Shown in pieces: positions 17,201-25,120 of a stretch of 64,000 bases of DNA (positions are counted from its first letter, which is position 1; each line of letters starts with the position of its first letter). Source of the DNA: Bradyrhizobium sp. LTSP885 (GTDB taxonomy: Bacteria; Pseudomonadota; Alphaproteobacteria; Rhizobiales; Xanthobacteraceae); assembly GCF_000938305.1 (NCBI RefSeq), contig NZ_JYMT01000004.1:186001-250000 (forward strand), given 5' to 3'. The position numbers and the translations under genes were made by a program. Under the pieces are notes generated by a model that was not told where the DNA came from, made no database searches, and saw only the letters and a program-made list of their open reading frames with translations.

Positions 17201-17233
17201 AAAATGCCCGGCCACTCTTGCGAGCGACCGGGC
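17201..17233 (-). terminator. Terminator after the capsid gene (T-phi-like)
   Basis: On the minus strand GCCCGG (17228-17233) pairs with CCGGGC (17206-17211), extended inward by partial pairing, and is followed by ATTTTG. It sits between capsid and tail tube A genes, exactly where T7 has its late terminator T-phi. Partial read-through would lower expression of downstream tail genes relative to capsid. Confidence 0.75.
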
Positions 17234-17249
17234 GATATTCGTTTAGGCG

Positions 17250-18224
17250 TTACGCCTTGAAGACGGCTCCGCACACGTCGGGACGGTTCACCGTCACGCC
17301 GAACGCGAGGAAGCTGTCAATGAACCACTGCTTCTCTTCGCGGTTGAACCAGATGTCGCTGGTCAGCGGGATGGTCTCGCCCGCGAGCAGGGCCTTCGGA
17401 TGCAGGACAACCGCAACGGCCTTGGCTTCAGCAGCCGACACGTCGTAGGCGTTGCCGTTCTGCGCGTTCGACAGGAAGTGCCCGGTGATCGGTGCAGTCG
17501 GGATGCGCGCGGTCTTGACGATGCGTGCGCCCTTGATCTGGTGGATTTCACCCTTGGCGTAGTCGCCGTTGCCTTCAGTGTAGAACTTGTTGATGAGCTT
17601 GTTGCTGTTCAGCAAGATGTCGAAGTGCGTCGGGCGAACGAAGATGACCAGTTCTTCAACCGGGATTTCTTCCTCTTCCATCGACACAACAATCGAACTG
17701 ATGGCCGCAGCCAGCTTGTCCGGATCGAGCTCGTCGCCCGCAGCGCTCAGCGTCTTGTTCTTGCCAGCGCCGATGGACTGCTTCGACGGAGTACCGTCAC
17801 CAAGCACGGGCGCAGCGGCCTTTGAGCCCTTGATCGCCATGATGATGAAGGCCTGATCGAAGAAGTAGCCAAGCTCCTTACCGTGATCCTGGGCAAGCTC
17901 CATACGCGCATCGAAATGCACCTGAAGCTCGTTCAGCATGGAACGGTTGTCGCGGGCCAGCACGACGGTATCGACGGTCAGTGCGACCTTACCGAACGGG
18001 GTCGTCTCGGCCTGCGGACGGACGCCGGGCGTCAGTGCACGAAGGGTGGTACGACCAACGCGGTTATTGGAAATGGTGTCGGTGCCACGAACCGGACGGA
18101 TGCGGGCGTACTGCCGCATGATGGCCGACTTCTTGAACTGGCTCTCGACTTCGCCGCCGTACTGTTCCAGCAGCAACTCATGACCGACCTCTGAAAGATT
18201 TGGGCCGGGAATTTCGTAAGACAA
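17250..18224 (-). CDS. Major capsid protein (T7 gp10A-like)
   Basis: A 324-aa major head protein (T7 gp10A is 345 aa) of HK97 fold, placed between scaffold and tail tube A. Visible family features include YGGEVESQFKKSAIMRQYA at the N-terminus, LTVDTVVLARDNRSMLNEL around residue 90 and the conserved C-terminal part with ITGHFLSNAQNGNAYDVSAA. The start is TTG at 18224, preceded by AGGAGATATA, an excellent ribosome binding site. Two copies of the recurrent phage motif lie upstream, and a terminator follows, all consistent with very high late expression. The capsid is expected to be the most abundant phage product. Confidence 0.95.
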   Translation of the reverse strand: MSYEIPGPNLSEVGHELLLEQYGGEVESQFKKSAIMRQYARIRPVRGTDTISNNRVGRTTLRALTPGVRPQAETTPFGKVALTVDTVVLARDNRSMLNELQVHFDARMELAQDHGKELGYFFDQAFIIMAIKGSKAAAPVLGDGTPSKQSIGAGKNKTLSAAGDELDPDKLAAAISSIVVSMEEEEIPVEELVIFVRPTHFDILLNSNKLINKFYTEGNGDYAKGEIHQIKGARIVKTARIPTAPITGHFLSNAQNGNAYDVSAAEAKAVAVVLHPKALLAGETIPLTSDIWFNREEKQWFIDSFLAFGVTVNRPDVCGAVFKA

Positions 18225-18295
18225 TATATCTCCTATAGGGAATTAGTGCAGACTAGTCCGCTGTATCTCCTAATAGGGAGGTACAGGGACCAGTC
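18225..18295 (-). promoter_or_regulatory. Tandem phage motifs and long hairpin upstream of the capsid gene
   Basis: The 82-base gap between scaffold and capsid holds two copies of the recurring minus-strand core: CCTCCCTATTAGGAGATA at about 18266-18281 and a variant TTCCCTATAGGAGATATA next to the TTG start. The first copy is the tip of a long stem (18251-18259 with 18287-18295, and 18261-18270 with 18276-18285). This is the T7 phi10 position. The motif nearest the gene doubles as the ribosome binding site. A phage promoter or RNA processing role is inferred. Confidence 0.6.
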
Positions 18296-18306
18296 CGTAG
18301 TATCGG

Positions 18307-19200
18307 TTAGATGCCAGCAGCCTTGCCCGACCGACGCCTTGCGTCGATAGAAGCGATCTCCTGCGGCGTTGCGTTGCGCTCGTGCGCAGCTTTCAATTCC
18401 GTGATGTACGCTGAGCGCGTCAGTGCGGTGCCGATCACAGAGCCTGTGCTGTCGCCAGTCACCAGCTTGTTCGTACCGAGGCCCTTGTTGTCAGGCCCGG
18501 CGTTGTAGAGGCGCAGCAACTCACGCGCACCGGCAGCAGCACGACCACCACCCTCGTCAAGCAGACTGCGGATGTCGTCGATCTGTGCCTTGAGCTTCGG
18601 GTCAGCCTTCTCGGCTGTCTGTGCCCAGGTCTTGACCTTGCCCCAGTTATCCTCGCCACCAAAGATTTCGTGCGTCTGCTTGACAGTCGCCTGCGAAGCC
18701 GCAGCCAGCGTGTTGTAGTGAGCATGCACACCAGCCAGCACAAGGGTCGCCTTGTCCTTACCGAGCTTGGCTTCAAGCCCGGCAACGTCGATGTCGTTCA
18801 GGTCGCCGGTCTTGATGGCCTTGGCGAAGTAGTCGTTCGCAGCGTTCGGGCCGAGGCCCGCTTCCTTCAGGAGGTTCACCGCAGCCTGTGCGGCCGGGCT
18901 CTCCGGGAATGTCGAGTAGGACTTCAGCGGTCCAGCAGCTTCCTTAGCAGCCGCTTCCGCAGTAGCCTTCTCTTCCGCAGCCTTAGCAGCCGCAGCCGCG
19001 ATAGCGGCGGGATCGGCGGGCTTGTCGGCGACGATGGTGTTGGTTTCGTCAATGCCTTCCTTCTTTGCAGGCGGCTCGTTTGACGGTGCAGCCGGTGCAA
19101 CAGGCGCACCGCTCGTCCCGGTCGCGCCGGGATCGAGGTTGTCGGTCGTAGCGCCCTGCGCAGCGAGCGCCTTTTCAGTGGCGGTAACTTCAGTCGTCAT
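18307..19200 (-). CDS. Capsid assembly scaffolding protein (T7 gp9-like)
   Basis: A 297-aa protein (T7 gp9 is 307 aa) between portal and capsid. The N-terminal third is Ala/Pro/Glu-rich and low in complexity, including an Ala/Lys/Glu helix (IAAAAAKAAEEKATAEAAAK). The C-terminal region is helical and basic (IASIDARRRSGKAAGI), as expected for a scaffold that binds the inner capsid face. It directs prohead assembly and leaves before or during packaging. Position and composition make the call strong. Confidence 0.9.
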   Translation of the reverse strand: MTTEVTATEKALAAQGATTDNLDPGATGTSGAPVAPAAPSNEPPAKKEGIDETNTIVADKPADPAAIAAAAAKAAEEKATAEAAAKEAAGPLKSYSTFPESPAAQAAVNLLKEAGLGPNAANDYFAKAIKTGDLNDIDVAGLEAKLGKDKATLVLAGVHAHYNTLAAASQATVKQTHEIFGGEDNWGKVKTWAQTAEKADPKLKAQIDDIRSLLDEGGGRAAAGARELLRLYNAGPDNKGLGTNKLVTGDSTGSVIGTALTRSAYITELKAAHERNATPQEIASIDARRRSGKAAGI

Positions 19201-19203
19201 ACG

Positions 19204-20793
19204 TTATCGTTGTCCTTGTACTGCGGCCTTGCCTGCCTCTGCGGCGACGGCTCCGGACGCTTTCATTTGTTCTTGCTGAGCAAGCTGCTGTTGCTGCTGC
19301 TCTTGACGAGTCTGTAGCTCAGCCTGTGTGAATAGGAACTTCTGGTACTCGACTTGAAGGTTCGTGCCGAGGTACGCCGCGAACTTCAGCGGGTTGATTA
19401 CACCGAGCATGTTATCAGGCACGTTGTTCAACATACCGAGTGCAGCGATCCACTGACTGACGTTCTCGATCTCTCCCTGACGAGAGAGACTGTCCATGCC
19501 GGTGATGATCTGCGGGACGATGCCCTGCGATATGCCGGTGAACTTGATATGATCGAGCGTGACATACGCAGTAGGCGACTGCCATTGCAGCGCCAGTCGC
19601 GAGTAGATGCCACCGACAGACATTTCAAGTTCGTTCGCCTGCATCCTGATCTCTTCAGCCGTGACGCGCTCTGCGTTACGAGTGAGCGTCGAGTTCAGCA
19701 GGAACGCTTGTGCGATCTGCTTCTCGTACCTTTCGATCATGGAGAGGATGAACTGTGCGTCGTTCATCTTGTCGAGCTTGATGACAGTAACGTCGCCGTC
19801 CTTACCGCTATGGTAGGAACCGGCAGGCGACTTGTTCAACGCATCGACATCAACGAGCGATGCCGGGTTAACGAGGAACTTCAAGTCACCCATGATGCCA
19901 GCGAGGTTGATGATCGCTTGCGTCAGCACTTCGATTGCATGGAACGCACCAGCATAGTCTTCGACCAGACCACGGCCGTAGTCCTCACCACGGACCAAGG
20001 TCCAGGTCAGAGGTATCCATGGCAACGTCTTTGCGGGCCAGCTTGCCTCCGCTGTGTCGAGTTCGACGCAGCCAGCTTCCTGCTTCGCATAGAACTTGCC
20101 GTCGTCTTCAAGCTTGATCTGCGTGTACACCGTAACGTCGGTGTCATCCACGTACTCATTCTGGCCGGACGCCTTGTGCGTACGAAGCTGTATCTGCACG
20201 TCGGGATGGAACGTCTCGAACGCCTTGGTCTCGCGTGTCATGATCTCAATGACAGCACCGCTCAAGTCTCGCACCACGCAATAGTCGCGCAGATTGAACA
20301 CCTGTACCGGCCGTCCTTCGGGATGGTACACAAGCGCGTTGCCGGTCACGATGAGTAGCTGCGCAGCGAATGTCGCCTGCGGTCTGTACGCGACCATATC
20401 AAGATGCTCGATGGCTTGCCGCTCAGTGCCGTTGAGTTCGTCGTCGATCTTTGCCATCAACGCCTGCACTTCGGCTGGGTCAGCATCAGAGCCGGTAAGC
20501 GCCTTGATCTTCTTCTTCTGATCCTGACTTAAGCTCAGTCGGAAGAACGGTGCCTGCGGTCGGAACAGAGTAGTGACAACCTTGTTCGACAGATGATTCA
20601 CGGCGCGTGCGCCGATACTGTCGTTACTCAGTTGCCGCTCAGTGGTCTCCTGTGCCTTCGTGTCGTACGGGAAAAGGAATGGCAGTGTCCAACGTGCGTA
20701 CTGCTCGCTGCGATACTTGAAGCCACTCTTCTTACCGTCCAGTTTGTCCCATCTGTGCTGAAGCGTATGTTTCGGCGCAGTGGGCGCAGTCAT
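19204..20793 (-). CDS. Portal / head-tail connector protein (T7 gp8-like)
   Basis: A 529-aa dodecameric portal (T7 gp8 is 536 aa), entry point for DNA packaging and attachment of the tail. The N-terminus RWDKLDGKKSGFKYRSEQYA and LPFLFPYD, then the block around RQLSNDSIGARAVNHLSNKV, match the podoviral head-to-tail connecting protein family. The C-terminus is a Gln-rich helix (the crown region). It overlaps the preceding gene by one base (TAATG). Confidence 0.95.
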   Translation of the reverse strand: MTAPTAPKHTLQHRWDKLDGKKSGFKYRSEQYARWTLPFLFPYDTKAQETTERQLSNDSIGARAVNHLSNKVVTTLFRPQAPFFRLSLSQDQKKKIKALTGSDADPAEVQALMAKIDDELNGTERQAIEHLDMVAYRPQATFAAQLLIVTGNALVYHPEGRPVQVFNLRDYCVVRDLSGAVIEIMTRETKAFETFHPDVQIQLRTHKASGQNEYVDDTDVTVYTQIKLEDDGKFYAKQEAGCVELDTAEASWPAKTLPWIPLTWTLVRGEDYGRGLVEDYAGAFHAIEVLTQAIINLAGIMGDLKFLVNPASLVDVDALNKSPAGSYHSGKDGDVTVIKLDKMNDAQFILSMIERYEKQIAQAFLLNSTLTRNAERVTAEEIRMQANELEMSVGGIYSRLALQWQSPTAYVTLDHIKFTGISQGIVPQIITGMDSLSRQGEIENVSQWIAALGMLNNVPDNMLGVINPLKFAAYLGTNLQVEYQKFLFTQAELQTRQEQQQQQLAQQEQMKASGAVAAEAGKAAVQGQR

Positions 20794-21068
20794 TAAAGAC
20801 CGAGCCCGCTACGGCCGAGGCCGCCTAGTGCTGTGCCGGTTTGTCGCTTCTCAGTGAAGCCCTCGAACTGCGGCGTCGAGGTAGCGTCCGCTTTGGTAAC
20901 GCCGTCACCGACCTTCACGTCAGCGTTCGGGTCTTTGGTTGCGGCCAGCGGTGCAATCACGGGCGGCGCAGCGGGCGGAGGCGCGGATGCCTTGTTACCG
21001 CCCCCGAACAACGCTGATCCTGCACCGAGCAGTGCCAGCGTCGTAGAAATAGGTTCGCACAAAATCAA
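20793..21068 (-). CDS. Small virion or assembly protein, T7 gp7.3-like
   Basis: A 91-aa protein directly before the portal, the place of T7 gp7.3, a tail-assembly and host-range protein. It begins with a hydrophobic Gly/Ala stretch (ILCEPISTTLALLGAGSALF), has a Pro/Ala-rich linker, and ends in Gly-rich TGTALGGLGRSGLGL, a C-terminal style shared by gp7.3-type proteins. The start is TTG at 21068 with GGAT upstream, overlapping the TGA of the GNAT gene (ATTGA). Confidence 0.7.
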   Translation of the reverse strand: MILCEPISTTLALLGAGSALFGGGNKASAPPPAAPPVIAPLAATKDPNADVKVGDGVTKADATSTPQFEGFTEKRQTGTALGGLGRSGLGL

Positions 21069-21508
21069 TTTATCCTTTTAGTCGCGGTGTTGGCTTCGCG
21101 CGTGTAGCCAAGCCGTTCGTACAATCTCAGAACTTCCTCCGTGCTTATCTGCGTGCTCGTACCCGCGCGTACATGCACACAGCCGAGACGCTTAGCGTCG
21201 ATCTCGAATTGTTTGATTAGTCGCGCGGCCAGTAAGCCGCCTCTGTATTCTGGGAGGATGTAGAGCAAGAGTTCATAGGCGTTGACTTCAGGATCAAACC
21301 ACTTTGCAGTAGCCTGTCCGAACATGAAGCCACGTAGATCGGCGTCGATGCTCCCAATGAATGCGGGGTGCTCAATCATGGACGCGAGGTTGTTACGAAC
21401 GTACTGTTCGTCTTGCATCACTGTGTTGTAATGCGGACTTTCTTCGTGTAGTGCGTGAAGCATTTCAATTATCAGACCGACATCTGCGGTCTTGATCTTA
21501 CGAAGCAT
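21065..21508 (-). CDS. GNAT family N-acetyltransferase
   Basis: A 147-aa single-domain GNAT enzyme transferring an acetyl group from acetyl-CoA. Motif A, with the expected R/Q-x-x-G-x-G/A character, appears as YILPEYRGGLLAARLIKQFE, followed by VRAGTSTQ and a C-terminal LYERLGYTREANTATKRI typical of the fold. I chose the ATG at 21508, spaced four bases from AGGAG and overlapping the upstream TGA; the GTG one codon earlier is too close to it. GNAT genes just ahead of the virion block are common in T7-like phages of alphaproteobacteria. The substrate is unknown. Confidence 0.88.
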   Translation of the reverse strand: MLRKIKTADVGLIIEMLHALHEESPHYNTVMQDEQYVRNNLASMIEHPAFIGSIDADLRGFMFGQATAKWFDPEVNAYELLLYILPEYRGGLLAARLIKQFEIDAKRLGCVHVRAGTSTQISTEEVLRLYERLGYTREANTATKRIN

Positions 21509-21759
21509 CACTCTCCTAGTTGGACGATTGCACCATTCGGTTGAGTGCTGCGTAGTGCAGCGGCTTCACCCGTGACGGTGCGTTCTCGCAATGCGTGGTG
21601 CTTGATCCATTCAATCACCTTCTGCTCGCCTGCGGCTTGCATAAGCTCGTCACGGTCGAAGCCCGGCTTGATCTCGAATGGTCGGAATGCATCGCTCAGT
21701 GCCCGTATGAACTCTTGCGAGACGGGCGGGATGGCGACGGATGTTACGAATGTGGACAT
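21508..21759 (-). CDS. Small hypothetical phage protein
   Basis: An 83-aa soluble protein with a helical centre (VSQEFIRALSDAFRPFEIKP, then HHALRERTVTGEAAALRS). The C-terminus matches no catalytic motif. It is preceded by a 50-aa ORF that overlaps its start by 16 bases and is followed by the GNAT gene with overlapping stop and start, so all three are one translational unit. The function is unknown. Confidence 0.65.
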   Translation of the reverse strand: MSTFVTSVAIPPVSQEFIRALSDAFRPFEIKPGFDRDELMQAAGEQKVIEWIKHHALRERTVTGEAAALRSTQPNGAIVQLGE

Positions 21760-21896
21760 GGCGGCTCAGTCACAGCTTCGTACAGGCCAGCCTCACGCAG
21801 GAACGTTTCTAACGCTTCCGGCAGAGGCTGGCCCACGGCTACAAATCTGATCGCTTCGTCCAACTTGTCCTCATCGGACAACTCGGCGTAGCTCAA
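21744..21896 (-). CDS. Short acidic phage ORF (50 aa)
   Basis: A short frame with TTG start at 21896, preceded by AAGGAAA, encoding an acidic helical peptide (SYAELSDEDKLDEAIRF, then LPEALETFLREAGLYEAV). Its 3' end overlaps the start of the following 83-aa gene by 16 bases, as is common in this phage. The even codon pattern and ribosome binding site favour a real gene. No function can be given. Confidence 0.5.
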   Translation of the reverse strand: MSYAELSDEDKLDEAIRFVAVGQPLPEALETFLREAGLYEAVTEPPCPHS

Positions 21897-21911
21897 GTAT
21901 CAATTTCCTTT

Positions 21912-22016
21912 TGGTGTCCCAAGGCAGGATTTGAACCTGCGATCTACGTCCTGTCGGACGCGCTCTAACCCCATCTAACCAGGCGCTGCACGCGCAAGGA
22001 CCGAGCTTATTGGGAC
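21912..22016 (-). tRNA. tRNA-like element with abnormal D-arm and anticodon loop
   Basis: On the minus strand GTCCCAA pairs perfectly with TTGGGAC, followed by A and an encoded CCA. A T-arm (GCAGG-TTCAAAT-CCTGC) is clear, separated from the acceptor by one extra C. A D-stem AGCTC/GAGC is present, but about 25 extra bases lie in the D-loop, so the element is 105 nt long. The anticodon arm (CGTCC/GGACG) encloses only four bases, so no anticodon can be assigned. It lies between the RNA polymerase gene and the late block. It may be a degenerate tRNA, a tRNA mimic at the late mRNA 5' end, or a remnant attachment site. Confidence 0.5.
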
Positions 22017-22029
22017 GCTCTGTAATGCT

Positions 22030-22050
22030 CTTTTATCTAATAGGGAGGAA
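22030..22050 (-). promoter_or_regulatory. Recurrent phage motif between the RNA polymerase gene and the late block
   Basis: The minus-strand sequence TTCCTCCCTATTAGATAAAA matches the core seen before the capsid and tail fibre genes. It follows the RNA polymerase stop directly and precedes the tRNA-like element, where a late promoter for the phage polymerase is expected. Orientation is uncertain: read on the plus strand it resembles the T7 promoter initiation region (TAATAGGGAGG). Confidence 0.55.
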
Positions 22051-22051
22051 C

Positions 22052-24496
22052 TTACCCGAAGAAGTACGCACTCTGCTTCACGCCATGAATATCGAGCGTG
22101 CCATAAGCAGGCAGTTCGGGTAGCTCAAACTCCGTATCCTCGTACTGCGCAGCCAACGCTCGCAGTGGATCGTGGCTCTCGTAAAGTTCCACGAAGGTCT
22201 CGCGGATGATCTCGTGAAGCCGCGCCGTGTCGGCAGCGTGCGTTCCGAAGTCATCGTGGATGAAGGCCAGAGGCAGGATGCCTTCCGCCTTGCACCGTCT
22301 CACAACAGCGCGCATGTGCGCAGCGTCTTGGCTGTGCACGAAGTTCGGACTGATGCCGTTGCGCTGCTTGTTCTTGTCGATCTCGTCCGTGAAGCTACCG
22401 ACGCGAAGCTGAAAGCGTCCGCCTAGTTGCGTCTCGATCTTCGACGACATGATAACCCGCGTCCCCTGATACACTGGGAAGCCGTCAGGGGCGGTCCAGG
22501 TGATTGGCTGGTTAGCCTTGGACAGAACACCCGCGCACTTCTGAAGCCAGCCCATCGCGTCTCTAGCCGCCACCACGACCTCGCCAATCGAGGACCAGAG
22601 GTGCGGCGTCAGCCAGCACGCGGCCTTGAAGCTACCGGGGAAATGCTCACGGTCAGTTTCCATGATGTACTCGAAAATGTACTTCGTGCAGGACTGTCGG
22701 GTTGATCCGTAAGGCAGTGTCATCACCGGCCGCTTTGCGCACTTACGCGCTATCGTACCTTCGCTGTGCTTCGCGAGGAAGCTCAGCCAATGTTCGAGCC
22801 ACGGTATGTCTTCGGTATCATCTGGGACGCCACGCAGCTTCTCCGTACAAACTCTCGCGACTGCGGAGTAGATGTCTGCGGGCAAAGCCATCGGGACAAG
22901 GTTCGTTGCGGCACCACCAACAGCATCTCGAAGCATTGCGCTGAAGTGCTGTAGTCCGTTGCACGTTCCGTCGAGACCGTTGGGGATGTGTGAGACGAAC
23001 TGCTCTGCTCCGACGCCGAGGGCATCAAGGGCGATCGCGTCTCTGTACTCGAACAACCATGCTAGGAACTGCCACGGCTTATCTGCGTTCGCCCATACAT
23101 CCGTGAAGGACAATGGATCGTTCGCTGCCCTGACGAAGTGGTCTCTATTAGCGTCGATCCATGCAACGCGATCATCGTAGCTGACCTTATCATATCCGAA
23201 GCGGTTCGCTCCGGTGATACGTAAGGCACGCCAGCCATCGCGGCCCAGACGCTTCGCCGTATATGGTCGAAGTAGTCCCTTAGCAAGGTCTGATCCTTGA
23301 GGGTTGAAACCGGAAGTGGTCGGATAAGATCGTCCGCGACTGTCGTAGTACCAGACGTACCAGAAGCAATCATACTGCCGGTACTCGCTGGCGAGCCGGA
23401 TGATGCGAGACGTTTGGAACGACTTGCTACGCCGCTCCTTTTCTTGCGTGTGTATTTCCGCAGCTTCATGTTTCCAATCTGTGAGGCGTTCCTGTTCTTC
23501 AGGCGTGAGTTCGCCTTCCCGCCTCTCCACCGGACTAGGTGGAATGACGAGCGGGTCTTTCGGCGGCATGCCGATACGAAGGTTAGCGTTCCAGCACTGT
23601 ACGACTACGGCCAGCACGTCGCTGTTCACCGTCCACTGCACCTCTTGCAGCGCGTTCAGTGTCTCCATAGAGAACTTCAGGTCTCCGGCCTGCACATGCT
23701 GCCGGTGACGCTTACCGTTCGTCTTGATCATCGGCGTTGAATGCCGAAGCTCAGGGCTATAGTAACCGCCTTGGTTAAGTCCGGTCCAATCGTCCGGCTG
23801 AATGATGCAAGGCATCTTGTCGGGGAACAGGAACTTCGCGAAGTCCTTGTGTTCGTCGATCCACTTCTTAGCGCTGTCCGTTGGAACCAGTAGCGTACGT
23901 GTCTTGCCGTGCTGGTTGAACTGCCGCTTCTCGATCAGGTCGGTGTTCGTCAGGATGATGTCTACGAGTTTCATACCGACTTCGGCTCGCTCAGAGACGG
24001 TCCATTCGATCCACTCGTCCGCGAGTTCGTTCGCCTTGTGCGTCAGTACGCGGTGCATGTAGCGATAGTCCTTCGTTCCCTTGCGGGCGAAGTCCTTCTT
24101 GATCGTGGCGTAGTAGTCACCGTGCAACTCTTGGAAGCGGGAGAAGCGAACCTCGTCCTCGACCATCCTTCCAATGCGTGTAGCGAGGCCAGCAAGCTGA
24201 GCCTCGTGCGTGAACGAATTGAACACCGCCTGCATCGCAAGGTACATGGCCTTGTCCGATGCAACGCGCTTCAGCAGCACACGACACTTACCGTGCTTGC
24301 CGGGCTTATCTGTTTCGACGAAAGCCGTCAGCGCCTCGATCAGAGGCTGCATGAAGTCTTGCATCAGTCGCCGCGCATACGTTGTCTCTGCGCCGCGTCC
24401 CTTCTCTTCCGCCTCCTTGTTGGATCGCTCGTAGGTCTCTGCGCCTTTGAGGATCATGTTACGTTCGAGTTCAAGCTGAGCGTCTATCGTCTGCAT
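22052..24496 (-). CDS. Phage single-subunit DNA-directed RNA polymerase (T7 gp1-like)
   Basis: An 814-aa polymerase (T7: 883 aa) that transcribes phage late genes. Motif A is DGTCNGLQHFSAMLRD near residue 508, with the catalytic Asp. The conserved Lys/Tyr block is KRPVMTLPYGSTRQS near 585. Motif C is FIHDDFGTHAAD near 747, with the second catalytic Asp. The N-terminal third, which recognises the promoter, is less conserved. The gene follows endonuclease VII and precedes the late block, so its product appears later than in T7 and host RNA polymerase must carry the replication genes, as in phiKMV-type phages. Assignment is certain. Confidence 0.97.
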   Translation of the reverse strand: MQTIDAQLELERNMILKGAETYERSNKEAEEKGRGAETTYARRLMQDFMQPLIEALTAFVETDKPGKHGKCRVLLKRVASDKAMYLAMQAVFNSFTHEAQLAGLATRIGRMVEDEVRFSRFQELHGDYYATIKKDFARKGTKDYRYMHRVLTHKANELADEWIEWTVSERAEVGMKLVDIILTNTDLIEKRQFNQHGKTRTLLVPTDSAKKWIDEHKDFAKFLFPDKMPCIIQPDDWTGLNQGGYYSPELRHSTPMIKTNGKRHRQHVQAGDLKFSMETLNALQEVQWTVNSDVLAVVVQCWNANLRIGMPPKDPLVIPPSPVERREGELTPEEQERLTDWKHEAAEIHTQEKERRSKSFQTSRIIRLASEYRQYDCFWYVWYYDSRGRSYPTTSGFNPQGSDLAKGLLRPYTAKRLGRDGWRALRITGANRFGYDKVSYDDRVAWIDANRDHFVRAANDPLSFTDVWANADKPWQFLAWLFEYRDAIALDALGVGAEQFVSHIPNGLDGTCNGLQHFSAMLRDAVGGAATNLVPMALPADIYSAVARVCTEKLRGVPDDTEDIPWLEHWLSFLAKHSEGTIARKCAKRPVMTLPYGSTRQSCTKYIFEYIMETDREHFPGSFKAACWLTPHLWSSIGEVVVAARDAMGWLQKCAGVLSKANQPITWTAPDGFPVYQGTRVIMSSKIETQLGGRFQLRVGSFTDEIDKNKQRNGISPNFVHSQDAAHMRAVVRRCKAEGILPLAFIHDDFGTHAADTARLHEIIRETFVELYESHDPLRALAAQYEDTEFELPELPAYGTLDIHGVKQSAYFFG

Positions 24497-24501
24497 TTTT
24501 C

Positions 24502-24906
24502 TTATTGGGCCTTACTTAGCTTCAGCGCGGTGCGACGATCACGCGCCTTCTTGTTGGTGCGTTCGCGTTTCTCGTCTACCGTTTTGTGTAGCGGATGGTA
24601 GAGACCAGTCTGATCGGTCTCATGCTTGATCCAGTAGAGGATGACCTTACCGAGGAAGTCCATGACGGACATCCAGCGTTTCGCTCTGTTTGCTAGATTG
24701 AATATCTTCCCTTCTATGCCGTTACAATTTCTGCAAAGTACACCCCGGATTAATCCGGTGCGGTGGTTGTGATCCAGACACGATGTTGCGACGGTCAGCG
24801 GCTCTGAGCAAAGACAACACTTATGTTCCTGTCTCTTCAGCAGAGCCGCTTTGACCAGCGGTATTTCAGATGCCTTGATCCTACGCCGGATTACGTCCGG
24901 GCTCAT
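24502..24906 (-). CDS. Recombination endonuclease VII-like Holliday junction nuclease
   Basis: A 134-aa nuclease of the T4 endonuclease VII / HNH group. Zinc ligands appear as CCLCSEPL and CRNCNG, and the catalytic core is SCLDHNHRTGLIRGVLC, the hallmark DHxH/N segment. It resolves branched DNA before packaging, the role played by gp3 in T7; phiKMV-type phages use this type instead. I chose ATG at 24906 because the family begins shortly before the first Cys pair. It overlaps the preceding small gene by 26 bases. Confidence 0.92.
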   Translation of the reverse strand: MSPDVIRRRIKASEIPLVKAALLKRQEHKCCLCSEPLTVATSCLDHNHRTGLIRGVLCRNCNGIEGKIFNLANRAKRWMSVMDFLGKVILYWIKHETDQTGLYHPLHKTVDEKRERTNKKARDRRTALKLSKAQ

Positions 24907-25120
24907 AAGATCGGTTGTTGATGTAGTGGTTAAGCCACCACTTAGGCGCACTGATGCCAATCTGCTTCAGCGCGCGACGGATCATCCGCCGCACTCGTCG
25001 TCGGTCCACGTCGCCGTTGAACGTGAACCGTGAATGGTTTCGATTGTTGTCTGCATCCATCCAAGGGACGAACACAACGAAGCCTGTATCGTATCGCACT
25101 ATGCTGCGCACCTTCTCCAA
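24881..25120 (-). CDS. Small basic hypothetical phage protein
   Basis: A 79-aa basic protein wedged between exonuclease and endonuclease VII genes, overlapping both by about 20-25 bases. The middle is strongly basic (DVDRRRVRRMIRRALKQIGI), suggesting nucleic acid binding. The start is uncertain: TTG at 25120 or the GTG three codons later, which has GGAG just upstream. No family was recognised; an accessory role in DNA processing is a guess from position and charge. Confidence 0.55.
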   Translation of the reverse strand: MEKVRSIVRYDTGFVVFVPWMDADNNRNHSRFTFNGDVDRRRVRRMIRRALKQIGISAPKWWLNHYINNRSYEPGRNPA

